A DNA stretch of 64,000 nucleotides from Entomortierella parvispora (lineage: Eukaryota > Mortierellomycota > Mortierellomycetes > Mortierellales > Mortierellaceae). Location: assembly GCA_963573315.1 (NCBI GenBank), contig OY752142.1, forward strand, positions 2,976,001 through 3,040,000. The letters are read 5' to 3'. Shown in pieces: positions 11,848 through 23,800 of the stretch (the stretch's first letter is position 1; the number at the start of each line of letters is the position of its first letter). The position numbers and the translations under genes are program-made. The notes beneath the pieces were generated by a model. It made no database searches and was not told the DNA's origin. It saw only the letters and a list, made by a program, of their open reading frames with translations.

Positions 11848-13253
11848 GGTAGAAAGAGGAGAGGACAGGAGCAAGACTGGCAGTCGTCTGTCCGATTGCC
11901 TGGTTTTCCTGGTTGCTTCCCCTTTTCGATCTGTCTCCGTGTTTGTACAAATCGCTCTTAGGTTGGGAGGTTGGGATCGTCAGAAGTCCTATAAAAAAAT
12001 AATAAAATGCGTGAGCCACAATCCCGCTTTCCCCAGAGAGGAAGGCAAAAGAGAGAGAGAAAGAAAAAGAGGGCGAACAAGACGGGTGAAAAAGGGGACG
12101 GATGGATGATACACACGCATCGACAGCTGAGACCGTTGGGGTCAACGGCTCGAGAAGCGAATGAACGCGTTCAGGAAAGGGCCAATGGCTCCAATGGCTT
12201 GATAAAGAAGAGGAGGATGATGTGGATGCGCAAAATAGTGCCAGTGACGATGAAGGTGGGACGGACCATGGTGATTGACGCCGATGATGGGATCGATAGC
12301 AAGGCCAGACAGGGACAACGAGGACGACGACAAACCAATGGACGTCGGTGGGAACAAACAAACAAATACGCAGACAACACAGGACAGGACGAGACAAGAA
12401 GAGACAGACAGGAAGAAAAGAGGCCGCCATTTGCCCATGGCCTGCTTGGGTGCCTCTGCGTGGCTGTCTGGGCCAAGAAGGACTTTTCTCTGCCTCCCTT
12501 CCCCTCCTCCTTTCTTCTTGTCTCCTCTCCTCTCCTCCTTCTTCCCTCATCCCTCTTCCTTCTCTTCTTGTCATTACATTCTCCTCTCTTTGTGTCCATC
12601 GTCTCGCCCTCTCCTTCTTCTCACACAGCACATTGCCCTCCTGCACTCCTTCATTCAATCCTGGTTTCATTTCGCTTCTTTGGTCCCATCGTGCATACCG
12701 TACCCGCCCTTCGCCCTTGACTTGTATGTCCTACTGCCCACCTTCATCAGATCCAGCGTCCCCCCCTCTTCTCATAAACTTGAATTGCATGCACAACTCC
12801 ACAGCTCCCCCGCCGTGAACGCGCTCATGATGCATTGCGTCCATCCTATCCTTCCAATAGCAGAGGCACAGCGCATGGCGTTGTAATGCCATGGCCATAT
12901 GGCACTAGCGAAGCCTCCTACTCCTCCTCCCCCCCGTTGAACCCTCCTCTGACGACCTCTCTCCTTTCTTCCTCCTCCTCTCCCTCGTTCGGCAATATGC
13001 TTCCGTTGCTCTGGGTGGTCCTTCCTTCCATAACAGCGCGGCATAGCAAAAAAAAAGAAGCTTTCTTGCATGTGCACGAATCATCTTTTATACTTTTTTG
13101 AAGTTCGCCACTAACTCATCGCCTCTCTACCTCTCTGCCTCTCTCATCAACCTGCCGGGACCGATCGACAGATACCCACTCGTTCCATACAACGACAACA
13201 CAATCCCCATCTAAAAGCACGTCTCTGACCAGAACCAATCCTAATCGCACATC
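11848..13253. promoter_or_regulatory. Low-complexity intergenic region before G-beta
   Basis: About 1.4 kb. The left half is purine-rich and the right half strongly pyrimidine-rich, giving long open frames on both strands (for example 12007-12720) made of Arg/Lys- or Ser/Leu/Pro-rich low-complexity residues. I see no gene here. It probably holds the G-beta promoter and 5' leader. Confidence 0.5.
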
Positions 13254-14797
13254 ATGAACTCGGACATGGCTGATCGCATCGCCGCTGCGCGCAAAGAGGC
13301 CGAGTTCTTGAAGGACAAGATTAGGGAGCGGAGAGCGGCTCTGAATGACGCGTCTCGTAAGTGACCATCTCCATTGTATGCTTAAGCTACATATATGAAG
13401 CATGACGAAAGAAAAAAAAATTGAGTGAATTGTCTCATTGTCCTGATGCAAGGGCTAACCTGACCTGAGCTGACCTCTTGCTGGTGTTCTGACATAGTGA
13501 GGGTCATGTCCCAGGAGCTGGAGCCAGTGACCAGGATTGGAATTCGAGTCCGCAGGGTGCTCAAAGGACATCTTGCAAAGATCTATGCCATGCACTGGGC
13601 CACGGATAAGCGCCATCTCGTCTCCGCCTCACAAGATGGCAAGCTGATCGTCTGGGATGCATACTCGACCAACAAGGTCTACGCTATCCCCTTGCGCTCC
13701 TCCTGGGTCATGACCTGCGCTTACGCACCGAGTGGCAATTTTGTTGCCTGTGGAGGACTCGACAATATGTGTTCCATCTATAATCTCCGATCCAGAGAGG
13801 GATCTGCCAAGGTCGCCAGAGAACTGAGTGCACACACTGGATATTTGTCGAGTTGTCGGTTTTTGAATGACCGACAGATCTTGACATCCAGTGGAGATAT
13901 GAGCTGCTTGCTCTGGGATATTGACGCAGGAACCAGGATCATGGAATTCAACGACCACACGGGCGATGTCATGAGGTATGTCATTCGTTTCTCGAAGCTC
14001 ACTGCTATAATTTGTCCGGCTACAGGAGCCCCCCACAGCAATCACGGGGCAGGCAAGGATGAGGGAGGGAGGTAGTCTGGCCAAGCCATTATCGTTTCAT
14101 CCCTATTAACGTTATCTGGCTTGACTTTATCATGGACCCCCTTAGTTTATCTATATCTCCGGATCAACGCCTGTTTGTCTCTGGTGCATGCGACTCCACG
14201 GCTAAAGTGTGGGACATTCGATCCGGCCGATGCGTTCAAACCTTTACAGGACACGAATCAGACATTAACGCTGTGCAGTAAGTTTGTGCAGTTGTCCTTG
14301 GGATGCAGGTCGTGAGCAATTGATTCCTTCTCCTTTACTCACAGAAAGTTGTCTTCTGCTGCTTTAATGACTAGATTCTTTCCCAATGGTGATGCTTTTG
14401 GAACAGGCTCAGACGATGCTTCTTGTCGTCTCTTTGACCTTCGTGCGGATCGCGAAATGAACATTTACACTCACGACAATATTCTCTGTGGAATCACATC
14501 GGTCGCTTTCTCTATCTCGGGACGATTGCTGTTTGCGGGATACGACGATTTCAACTGCAACGTGTGGGATGTGCTTCGAGGAGAGCGTGCAGGAGTGCTG
14601 GTGGGCCATGAGAACCGCGTCTCCTGTCTGGGTGTTTCCTCAGACGGTATGGCGATGGCAACTGGAAGCTGGGATACGACGCTGAAGGTGGGTGATTTTT
14701 TTCTCTTATTCGTTGCATGCCTGTGTTCCTTTGCTTTTCGGAGGAGGGTCACTAATTGTTTGGTTTTGTTCTTATTCGCGATTAGGTTTGGTCGTAG
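13254..14797 (+). CDS. Heterotrimeric G protein beta subunit
   Basis: Gβ subunit of membrane-associated heterotrimeric G proteins, 345 residues, very near the usual 340. Exons: 13254-13356, 13498-13975, 14146-14277, 14375-14687 and 14786-14797. All joins are in phase. An N-terminal helix ([17 protein letters not shown]) for coiled-coil pairing with Gγ is followed by seven WD40 blades. Diagnostic segments include [48 protein letters not shown] and [13 protein letters not shown]. The final coding exon is only 12 bases and supplies the end VWS plus the stop. Intron positions split the blade repeats. This is almost certainly one of the fungus's Gβ genes acting in nutrient or pheromone-type signalling. 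Which pathway cannot be read from sequence. Confidence 0.96.
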
Positions 14798-15863
14798 TAA
14801 CCACAAACGCACGAGGCAAAGCAAGCAATAATTGACAATCGGTTTGAACAGCAAAGTGGAATCGCCTGTGGATGCCGGATCCTTTTTCTTCGACCGAAAT
14901 GAACGATCGTTCATTGGATTCTGTTCAATTGTTGTTCTCTTCTTGAATAGCTTGCATGTGCATTCTTTTACTGTTCTTTATCCTTTTCAAAGCTATCGAC
15001 GATGCCTTCAAACCAATATAAGACCCATTGTACCTATCGAATAATGTGGATATTCGCCCATTTCTTGGGGCTGAGAGAAAGCTCGCGTCGATTCGTTAAT
15101 GCATGTACGGACCACATGAACACATTTAACCAAACTCTTGGGATATGTCCTCTCCACTTGATTTTATACTTCATTGACAGGTAATAGTGGATGTAGTGAA
15201 CAAGATGCAACGATAGCTCCCTGTATCAAACATGGGGCTCTTTTCTGAATTCTCTTTGAGCTGGTCCTAATTTGACTTGTTTCTTTTTCTAATCTTTCGT
15301 GAGTACCATATATACGTTTCACTGGTGGATGAAGCGGTGCGGCAATGCTCTTATCATCTCTGGAGCTTTTACCATTCCCTGCTGTTTTCTCTTGTTTCCA
15401 TCAACAACGGCAAAAGACAGAGTCCAAAATTTGGAGAAGAACGCCATCAAAGGAGAATGGAGGGGAGTTAACGTTGAATGAAGTCCACGTACCGGCACCG
15501 AGCCTAAGCCTGCGGTGATTGGCCAAGGAGAAAAGCATCCAGACAGTCCGTCCCTCGGTTGCGTTTGACCAACCACACGCGAGCAATCCCACGCTCTTCT
15601 TTTCTTTCCTTCTTTTTCTCCACAGCACTTGTTCTTTCGCAATCCATTCCAGCAACATCATTTCCATCTCTTCTCATTCCATCTCCCTCATCTCTTCTCT
15701 TCTTTTCTCTCTTTCTCTCTCCCATCTTCACTTTTCCCTCCTCTCATTTCTCTCCCTATCTTCCGTCTCTGTCTTTGCTCGCTCATCTCAAAGCAACAGC
15801 CTTTCCCGTTGTTCTGCAAAGTATCCACGCCTCTTCTTCTACCGTGATCCCCCGTTAATAATA
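14798..15863. other. Intergenic region, G-beta 3' end to GNAT promoter
   Basis: About 1 kb with no convincing gene. The right part (15590-15850) is a CT-rich leader typical of promoters in this window. Confidence 0.5.
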
Positions 15864-16721
15864 ATGGCATCTCTCAAAGTGCAACCGCTTACGTCGCAGA
15901 ACCGTCCCGGTGTCCGTCAATTGGTTTTTGATGCCCATGTCCGCGCCGTGCCCGACATCTTCAACTTTATCAAGTTGCGACCAATCGCCCTCGTGGTCTG
16001 GACCGCGATCTCCACCGCGATTCTCAAGATCCGACAGACCAGCATTTACAACTACAATGAGGTCCTGACGATCCTCGCCGGTTCCGTCATCGTTGCCCAG
16101 GGTATCTTGTTCCTGGTTTTGCTCTATGACGCCTCGACTCAAGCACCTGGATCCCAGGTGGTTGGCAAGCTTCAGTTTTTTGCCGATCAGGATCTCAAGG
16201 AAGAGTCTAAAGGATCTTCTTCTTCAAAAGCCAGCGCTAACAAAACTGGCGTCGAAAAGCGATCTGCAGCCACAACCGACTCAAAGGATAAGGACACCAA
16301 TAACAGGAGTAGCAGCCCGATCTCCAAGTCTGACCTTGTTCCTGTCACCGTTTTCAATAAGGACAATCAATTCTGGGTCCTGGAGAAAGATGATCAGAGT
16401 CCCATGGGATGCATTGGCTCAACGGTGGATCGAGGCACAGGGGTGGCTAAATTGACGGTCTGGACTGTGGCAGAGAATGCTCGTAGGAAGGGCGCTGGAA
16501 CAGTGTTGCTCAAGGTGGCTATGGATGAGTTGTGCAAGAACAAGCAGTTGACCAAGGTCCAGGTGACGCTGCAGGGACATCAGATTTCAGCCTTGAGATT
16601 GTTTTACAAGTTTGGGTTCTTGCAGACCGACCGCGTGCCAGAGTGGATGGGCGAGCGAGTCGTCTTGGAGATGTCGACCAAGGATTGGATCAAGAAGAGC
16701 CAGCAGCCAGCCGCCAAGTAA
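15864..16721 (+). CDS. Membrane-anchored GNAT N-acetyltransferase
   Basis: Single-exon gene, 285 residues. Two hydrophobic segments occur near residues 37-53 (PIALVVWTAISTAIL) and 66-88 (TILAGSVIVAQGILFLVLLY). They are followed by a charged Ser/Lys linker and a C-terminal GNAT fold from about residue 155. Motif A is seen as NARRKGAGTVLLKVAMDEL, the acetyl-CoA pyrophosphate loop, followed by VQVTLQGHQISALRLFYKFGF, the usual beta5-alpha4 end. A membrane hairpin plus GNAT recalls NAT8-type enzymes of the endomembrane system, but acceptor substrate and membrane are unknown. ATG at 15864 was chosen because the longer open frame upstream is low-complexity Ser/Leu/Phe from the CT-rich leader. The stop at 16721 is followed by a polyadenylation-like aataaa at 16747. 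Confidence 0.85.
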   Translation: MASLKVQPLTSQNRPGVRQLVFDAHVRAVPDIFNFIKLRPIALVVWTAISTAILKIRQTSIYNYNEVLTILAGSVIVAQGILFLVLLYDASTQAPGSQVVGKLQFFADQDLKEESKGSSSSKASANKTGVEKRSAATTDSKDKDTNNRSSSPISKSDLVPVTVFNKDNQFWVLEKDDQSPMGCIGSTVDRGTGVAKLTVWTVAENARRKGAGTVLLKVAMDELCKNKQLTKVQVTLQGHQISALRLFYKFGFLQTDRVPEWMGERVVLEMSTKDWIKKSQQPAAK

Positions 16722-17382
16722 ACAAAAACAAGAAGAAGACACTTGTAATAAAAGCGCATTGTCCCCTGTTCAGTGTTGGAGTTTTCCCCAATTGTCATGG
16801 ATAGCCAGATTATGTCCGCATCCCCCGCCGGCTCTTCCGTGTGAACGAAGGAAGGGAACACCAGCAACAAAAAAATAAAAAAAAGGGCGCCACCAAATCG
16901 CACCACTTGAGGGGCGCTGTGTTTCTTTCTCCTCATTGATCGGACAAGGAAAAAGAAAAAAAAAATCCGAAGGTTCTTTGTTCTCAGTTCTATTCAATCT
17001 CTTTCACTTCAATCTCTTCACTTCAATCTTTTCACTTCATCCATCCTCTCCATCCCCTCTCCTCCATCCTCCGTCTTTCCTTCCTTCCTTCCTTCCTTCC
17101 GTCCTCCCGTCTCTCCTCTCCCCTGCCCGCCCCAGTTCCCGATGTTATACCCTCAACTCTGCTCCCTTGCCATCACCGTTCCTTTCCTCACTCCACTTTG
17201 CCAGACGCCCGTTGCCAGCTTCTCGGGCGACAAGTAAAGACCTTCATTCTCTTTAGCATACCTTCGCCCCCCTGTTCTCCTGTCTTCCGTTCCTTCGCCG
17301 TTTCCCTTCTCTCTATCAGTATCGAGCAAATCTACCGTCAGCCTCTCAGTCACCAGCATACACCGACAGCCTACCTCCCACC
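16722..17382. promoter_or_regulatory. Promoter region of the S6K-like kinase gene
   Basis: About 660 bases. It contains CTTCC-type pyrimidine repeats (17080-17110) and repeated 'tcacttcaatctcttcacttc' units near 17000-17040. No gene was seen. Confidence 0.45.
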
Positions 17383-20032
17383 ATGGACCTATTTTCCTTT
17401 GACCACGACGACCACCCAAGCCTGAGGGAGAGATCTCTCTCCGTGGACTCTGTCCAGGGACTGGATCACCAGAGGGAGCTCCTTGCCAATATCCGCCTTG
17501 ACAGCAGCAAGAGTCCTTCTGCCAATGGCTCCGAGTCTTGTCACCTTGTTGCGCCTCGACCCCTCCCCGCCTCTACGGCTGCCTGTGCCACCACTGGATC
17601 TATCCTCAGCCAGCAGCTCTACCGGCAGGCCAATGGTAACACGTCCCAGAAGCACCTGCCTGCATTTTTCCACCAAGTCGACCGTGAACAGTCCAGCACT
17701 CCCGAGACCTCCTTCCAAAAGAGCCAGGCTACGGTTGCTGTCACTGCTGCTGCCCCCGCTGAAAGCAGCGACCAGGAGAGCGACGGAGAGAAGCTGCAAG
17801 CTGTCGAGTACGAGGTTGCGATTGATCAACCCTTTGATGCCCATGCGCCAATGACGACTGATAGTCGCGGTCATTCGCCCCGACCTGGTCAAGCAGCCCC
17901 TTCTTCTTCCACATCAGCAGCTGGTGCAGGTGCAAGCCAGTCGGGTGCGAAATCGGCGAACGTGTCCCCTCCTGCTGGGCCTCGTCGGCCCCGCCACAAG
18001 ATGTCCCCTGACGATTTCAAGTTTCTCAAGGTCATTGGACGTGGGGCGTAAGTTGATCCCAAAAAAAAAGAGAAGGCTTTGTCCAATTTGCGAAGTGCAT
18101 GCTGGGCAGGAGATCCCCGCTGTTGTTTGATCTATAATCGGATACTAACCGTCCGTCCTTCATTGTTTGATTGTTCATCATTCTTCCAGTTATGGCAAGG
18201 TTTATCTGGTTCGACACATTGCCACGCATGCACTGTACGCTATGAAGGTCCTCAAGAAGGCCTCGATCATTGTGCATGCCAAGGACACAGAGTGCACCAT
18301 GTCTGAACGCAAGATTCTCGAGGCTATCCGCCATCCGTTCATCGTCAAACTGCACTATGCTTTCCAGACCGACCATCGACTGTACTTGATTCTAGAGTAT
18401 GCGAGCGGAGGAGAGCTCTTTACGCACTTGGCAGCAGGTATGTGATCGCCGGTCATCTTTTGTTGATTTGCACTTGACGACTGTGGTTTTCTTTTGTTTT
18501 TTTTGCTCCTGAACGATTCGTCGCCCTCCTCTTTTTTTTGTTTTTCTTTGCCCCTGCACGTTTTTTTTTATTTCTCCTTGCCTGCTCCTCCTGCTGCTCA
18601 TTTGGGAGCAAGCAGGCAAAGAAAAAGGCTCCTTGAGCTTGATGCGAACATGGAGCTGGACCTTATTCTTTGCTCATCCTGCAGACCTGGTCCATCCAAC
18701 TTTGTTCTGTTGGATTGTTTCCACACATGAGCCCATTGGAGGCTTCCTCACTTGTTTTTGTTTGGCTCCCCCACGTTCAGTCTTTTCTCTTTGGCTTGCA
18801 CTCCTGGGCTTATCGAATATGCGGTCATCGCGCGTTTGAAGAGCCGAATGTTGTGCCGCAAGTTCTTGGACCCCTTCACCAAAACATACGCACACAAAAA
18901 TAATCGCGCACGTCCTTGTCGAAAAAAATGCACAGACTGGAGAACTCTGGGGTGGACCGTGTCCTTTTCTGTTTCTCATCTCCTCTAACCCTGAAAAACA
19001 AATGCCTCACTGATCATAGAACGTATGTTTTCTGAGGAGAACACTGCCTTTTACGCGGCGCAGTTGGTCCTGGCTCTGGAGCACTTGCATTCTTTGGGAA
19101 TCATCTATCGGGATCTGAAACCGGAAAACATCATGTTGAACGCCCACGGAGATATTGTCCTGACGGACTTTGGACTGTCAAAGGTGCCACTGGAGAGTTC
19201 GGATGGGCGTACGGGCACAGTTTGTGGTACGATCGAATACATGGCGCCAGAGGTGATCTCGGAACGGGTCCAATACGATCGCACAGTGGATTGGTGGTCC
19301 CTGGGAATTGTGATCCACGACATGTTGACGGGTTCGCCTCCATTTGTGGCCAACAACCGGAAGAAGACCATGGATGCGATCATGAACAAGAAGCTGAACC
19401 TGCCCTATTACCTCTCTGCGGATGCCAAGGATCTGTTGGGCAAGCTCCTGAAGCGTACCCCATCCTGTCGTCTGGGTCATGGACCCAAAGGCATTGAGAA
19501 TATCAAGAACCATCGCTTCTTCCGAAAGATTAACTGGAAGTTGTTGGCGCTGCGGGAGCTGGAGCCCCCTATTGTCCCGTTCTTGTCGGACCCCGAGAGT
19601 GTGGAGAATTTCAATACGGAATTCACGGCAATGCCCGTCCAGGAGTCGCCCATCTTTCTCCACAACCCTGATGCCAATGGTGTGACCGTGGCGACTGCGG
19701 GTGGAGGAGCAACGGTTCATTTGATGTCGAGGGACGAAACAGGAGGATCGACAACTCCAGGTTCTGGTCATCATACCCCTTCTCGCTACATGACCGCGCC
19801 TTCTTCCTCGACATCCTCGTTCTCGAACGGAGGGTTCAACGCGGCCATGGATCACCATGGTCTCTTGAGAGCAGGCGGCGAGCACAACGAGGACGATTAT
19901 CATGCAAAGGGGATTCCGATGGCGAAGACCCGATCCAGCTCGCCCGATCATCATCATTTCCAGGATTTCTCGTACATCTCGACCTCTCATTTGCCCACCT
20001 ATGATTACCTGGACCCCCTGCCTGAGCATTGA
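17383..20032 (+). CDS. AGC-family protein kinase, S6K-like
   Basis: Cytosolic Ser/Thr kinase of 641 residues. Exons 17383-18047, 18190-18437 and 19020-20032, all in phase. A disordered Ser/Pro-rich N-terminus (1-205) precedes the kinase domain. Seen: glycine loop GRGAYGKVYLV, lysine in AMKVLKK, catalytic RDLKPEN (Asp336), DFGLSK (Asp354), activation-loop Thr371 in [12 protein letters not shown], then the AGC C-tail with FNTEFT and PVQESPI. A hydrophobic motif FQDFSY occurs near the C-terminus with Ser622, the position that TOR phosphorylates in S6 kinases. The domain is closest in style to p70 S6K and fission-yeast Psk1. The 120-residue gap between turn region and hydrophobic motif is long and Ser/His-rich. 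The second intron (582 bases) is long for this locus. Confidence 0.9.
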
Positions 20033-20367
20033 CTTTTGGATGGTGGTGGTGGTGGTGGAAACAAGGGACTCGAAAGTTGTTGTTCAGAACAACCGAATTT
20101 GTGTCAGAGATTTGGAGACTGTGCCACTGTTCTCGACAAACATCATAGGCAGCGCAATAAAGAAATTGGTTTTGTAATTCAAACAACAGGCGAAGGACAT
20201 GTCATACAGGAATACCAAGCTGCAATGGAAGCACTGTGTATGTTCTTCCACAAGGAACACACCTTTCGTCAATGCCGTAGCGAAATAGAATGCACTACCA
20301 GCGATGGATTGAGAAGTGGGTGTCACGAACCCAGCTCAGGCTCTAGTACGCACCTGCTTGTCCAGCA

Positions 20368-20665
20368 CATAACGTCATTGCACCTCGCGTCTCTGAGCAT
20401 AATGCCACCGAATCTCGCATTTCTGTGCAAAATTCTATCGAATCTGGCGTCTCTTGTCACCATCCCTACGCATAGTGCCATCGAATCTCACGTCTGTTGC
20501 CCCCATTCTTGCGCATAATGCCGTCTAATCTCGCGTCTCTTGCTACCGTTCCAGCGCTTGATGCCATCGAATCTCGCGTCTCTACGCATAATGCCACCGA
20601 GTCTCGCGTCTCTACGCATAATGCCACCGAGTCTCGCGTCTGTATGCATAATCTTGCGTCTCATG
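20368..20665. repeat. Degenerate minisatellite (about 30-base unit)
   Basis: Seven to nine imperfect tandem units built on a 30-base core close to gcataatgccaccgaatctc plus gcgtctctac. Shorter 30-base units alternate with longer 42-44-base units that carry an extra piece such as ttgtcaccatccctac. The last two or three units (20575-20650) are nearly identical, suggesting recent expansion at the right end. It lies between the convergent kinase and MCD4 genes. It is not coding in any consistent frame. Confidence 0.85.
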
Positions 20666-20812
20666 TCTATTAGAGTGTATTTCTTGCACCCAATATATTC
20701 CTTAGTCCTATGTTTTACTTGAAATACATTTTTTTCTTTATGATATGGGGGTTTCTATGCTAATCGTGTATATACTTCTTTTCATTCGTTTCACCAGACT
20801 CGGTTCTTTTGT

Positions 20813-23800
20813 CTAGCTCCTCTTCTTTCTCTGTCCTTCACCCACGATGGGGACAAGGACTCTTCCCACGAGGAGATCACTCAAGGCAAAGAGCAAGATG
20901 GTGAACAAGACCATTAGGGACGAGATACAGAAATGACTGATACTAGTTCCGATCTCGAGCCAGGAGCCATCGTCCCGGACCAGGTAAAAGAAGTTGAGCG
21001 TCATCACATCTGTGGTGGCCAGACCCAACAGGAACAATGAGAAGGGAGGCAAGTCCAAGGATCGACCGAGGACCCGGAAAACGGACGAGACCAAGAAGAA
21101 AGGAATCAAGATCTTGAAGATCAAGAGGACTCCCATGAAGAATGGGTTGAACACGGTCGTCAACCGGAACACGGATTGGAGAGAGAATGAGGCCAGAGAG
21201 GCCACATTGCCTGTACCAAAGAAGGCCACGTTGATGAAGAAAAGGAAAAAGATGGCGGGCCTTGCATCCTTGGGTCCCAAGCCGCGTGTTGGGTAGTCGA
21301 TCGTTACAACATTAGTAGCGGAAGAAGAGGAGGCCCCTGTCAAGGATCTCTTTTCGGATCCAAGAGTGTCTGAGAGGGGTTGCATCTCGCTGGCCGAGTA
21401 AATCTTTCTCTCCAACATCAACCAAGACAACAACGTCGTTGCCAAGAAAAAGTAGAAGATTGCCTCATACCTGATCGCAACGTACAAAGAATGTGAGATT
21501 CACGTTAGAAGCTGTCATTCTTTGAGATGACCAGAATCGAATAAAGGTACAGATTTCAAAGGAAAACTTACGAGATGCTGAGCAGAATAAAGATAGGTGC
21601 AAAAGACAGGTAGATGATGACCATGCGGAGCAAATAATGTTGGCTCGATCTCGCGCCATATACAAAAGGAATGCTACCGGTCACGACTATCAAAAGCAGA
21701 TAGGGCAATACACACAAAGTTAGAGGCACCACACAAGACCAAACACAGGCGACCTTTTTTGATTCCCATTCTTACATAAAATGATCCAGCTAAGTGTCTG
21801 GTTCAAAAGAGGCAATCCTTCATGAGCGACAAGGCTCTTGACAGTGTCATTAACAATGAAGGTCGAGAGTGCAATAAGTCCAGTCTAGGAAAACAAACAG
21901 TACAGGGACACCATGTGAGTGGACCAGACCTTGGAAGGAAGTAAAACACATAGCCACGATACTCTACCTGGAACGCCATGACAGATCGAGCAGTCTTGGC
22001 TCCCTCCTGTTGTTGAGTATCTGCACCAAAGGTAGCTCCAGGGACGACAGCAACGGCAAATACACCACTCAGGGTCAAGACAAGTCCTCCAACAAGACTA
22101 AAATCGCAACGCAAACCAACGCAGTTAGTAGGGTACATCACAAAGGTCTTAATGAGGCAGGTCCTCGTAGCAAAAGAAGCCCTTACATGAGCATCTGGTC
22201 CTCTCCCTTATCCACTGGAAGCAAAGTAAAGATACTCGTGCCCAAGCACGAAAGCGACCAGGAGACCATCAAAAGAGCACTGTTGCGCTGGACGGTGCTC
22301 GGCAAAAATGCGGGCCAGAGTGCCAACACCATGAAGCAAACCGAGAGGATTGCGCGATTAAAGTAACTGTACACCTATACAGTTCAATAACAAGAGAGAG
22401 AGAGAGAGAGGGGGGCGGTGGGTGAAAAAAAAGTTCGTTAGCGGCAATGATATCATGGCAGTAAAGAAGATAGAGCGACAAGACTTAACATACAAGAACT
22501 TCCAAAGCGATGATGTATCCCAGGACAGAGAGGAAAGACTTGATCCATCCATAAGTCCTTGTTGTCTTGGCAATTGCCGCAAAGAGCTCTCGGCGAGCCA
22601 AGAGAACTCTGCTCCAGAAGAAAACAGGGAACGCGACGTATGCGTAGTACAGAGGTGGCGATTGTTTGATTGTCAAGATAACGGCAAAAAAGGTGAAAAC
22701 AACGACTGCGAGTACATTCACCTGGAAAGGAAGTAGCAAGTCCCAAGTTAGTCAATCGACAAGGTGTCCTGCTGATTGTCTCAATTCGCTTACCATCTTT
22801 GTTTCCGATGAAGAGGCCACGTTTCTCTGGATTCTTGTGCCTCTGGGACCACCTAAGGATCCAAGACGTCCATCGTTCCCGCTGACAAAGGTTCTCAAAA
22901 TAAAGTTCAAAGTGAAAACAATCCAGCCCAAGTACCCAGCGGAAACTACCGAGCGAAGGAAGAGCCAGTCATACCTAGTCCGAGGGCACGTTGCAAGAGT
23001 CAGTCAGCGACTACTATCGCAACCTTCGAAATTGAATCATGTCGGTCCTTACGTCTGCAGGTAACGAAGTCCATCCAAGCAAAGTCTACGAACAATAGCG
23101 CACTCTGCCTCAGCCTCCTGGTACTTTCCAGCATCAATAAGAGCTTGAACCTGAGCCTTGACAGCCTCGGGCGAGTGCTCTCCTGTCAATCCTGGGAAAG
23201 GCTGGAAAAAGAGCTCTGTACGACGCTTCAACTCCTGCTTGACGTGGTATTGTTCCAGAATCTGAAGTGTATTTGTGAACGTGGACATTGCTCTGAATGC
23301 CTCAGTGTTGTCAAGGTAAGGCAGAGGCAATTCTCCGACAGAGTTGACAGGGTAGTTAATTCCGATCAATGAAGCCTAGTCGCCAAAGTAGCAGTAACAA
23401 AAGTCAGTTGCATTGACTTTGGTTCCTTGACCGCATGCAGCGACAGACGGTTCGATCAAGTATCTACCATGAGAGGGGCAATGTCGGCCTGCTTGACATC
23501 GTGTCTGCTGTACGCATCCAGATCCCAATCGGCTGAAAACTCGTCGTGTCCCTGGGGGTTGACTTTGTCAGGTCCCTGGATTCCTGCCCCCCAAGCGACG
23601 ATGGGGGTCCTGGTGTTGTCGGGGTGACCATCTCCATGAACACCTATTTGACGATAAAGCCCGCATTAAGAACATAGTGTGGTCCCGGTGAGTTGTTGGG
23701 AGCCAGCCAGATCCTGTATTTGCAGCACGAACTCAGCTCCTGGCAAAAACATTTTGCCACCACTGAGCTAGTTCCTGTTTTCTGCCGTCATTAAAAAAAA

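Noticed and set aside
12007-13100. Long open frames on both strands upstream of G-beta
   Set aside because: They are Arg/Lys-rich on one strand and Ser/Leu/Pro-rich on the other, produced by purine/pyrimidine asymmetry, with no domain and no conserved motif.
20368-20665. CRISPR-like direct repeats
   Set aside because: Units are degenerate, contiguous and lack unique spacers; a minisatellite in a eukaryotic intergenic region explains them.
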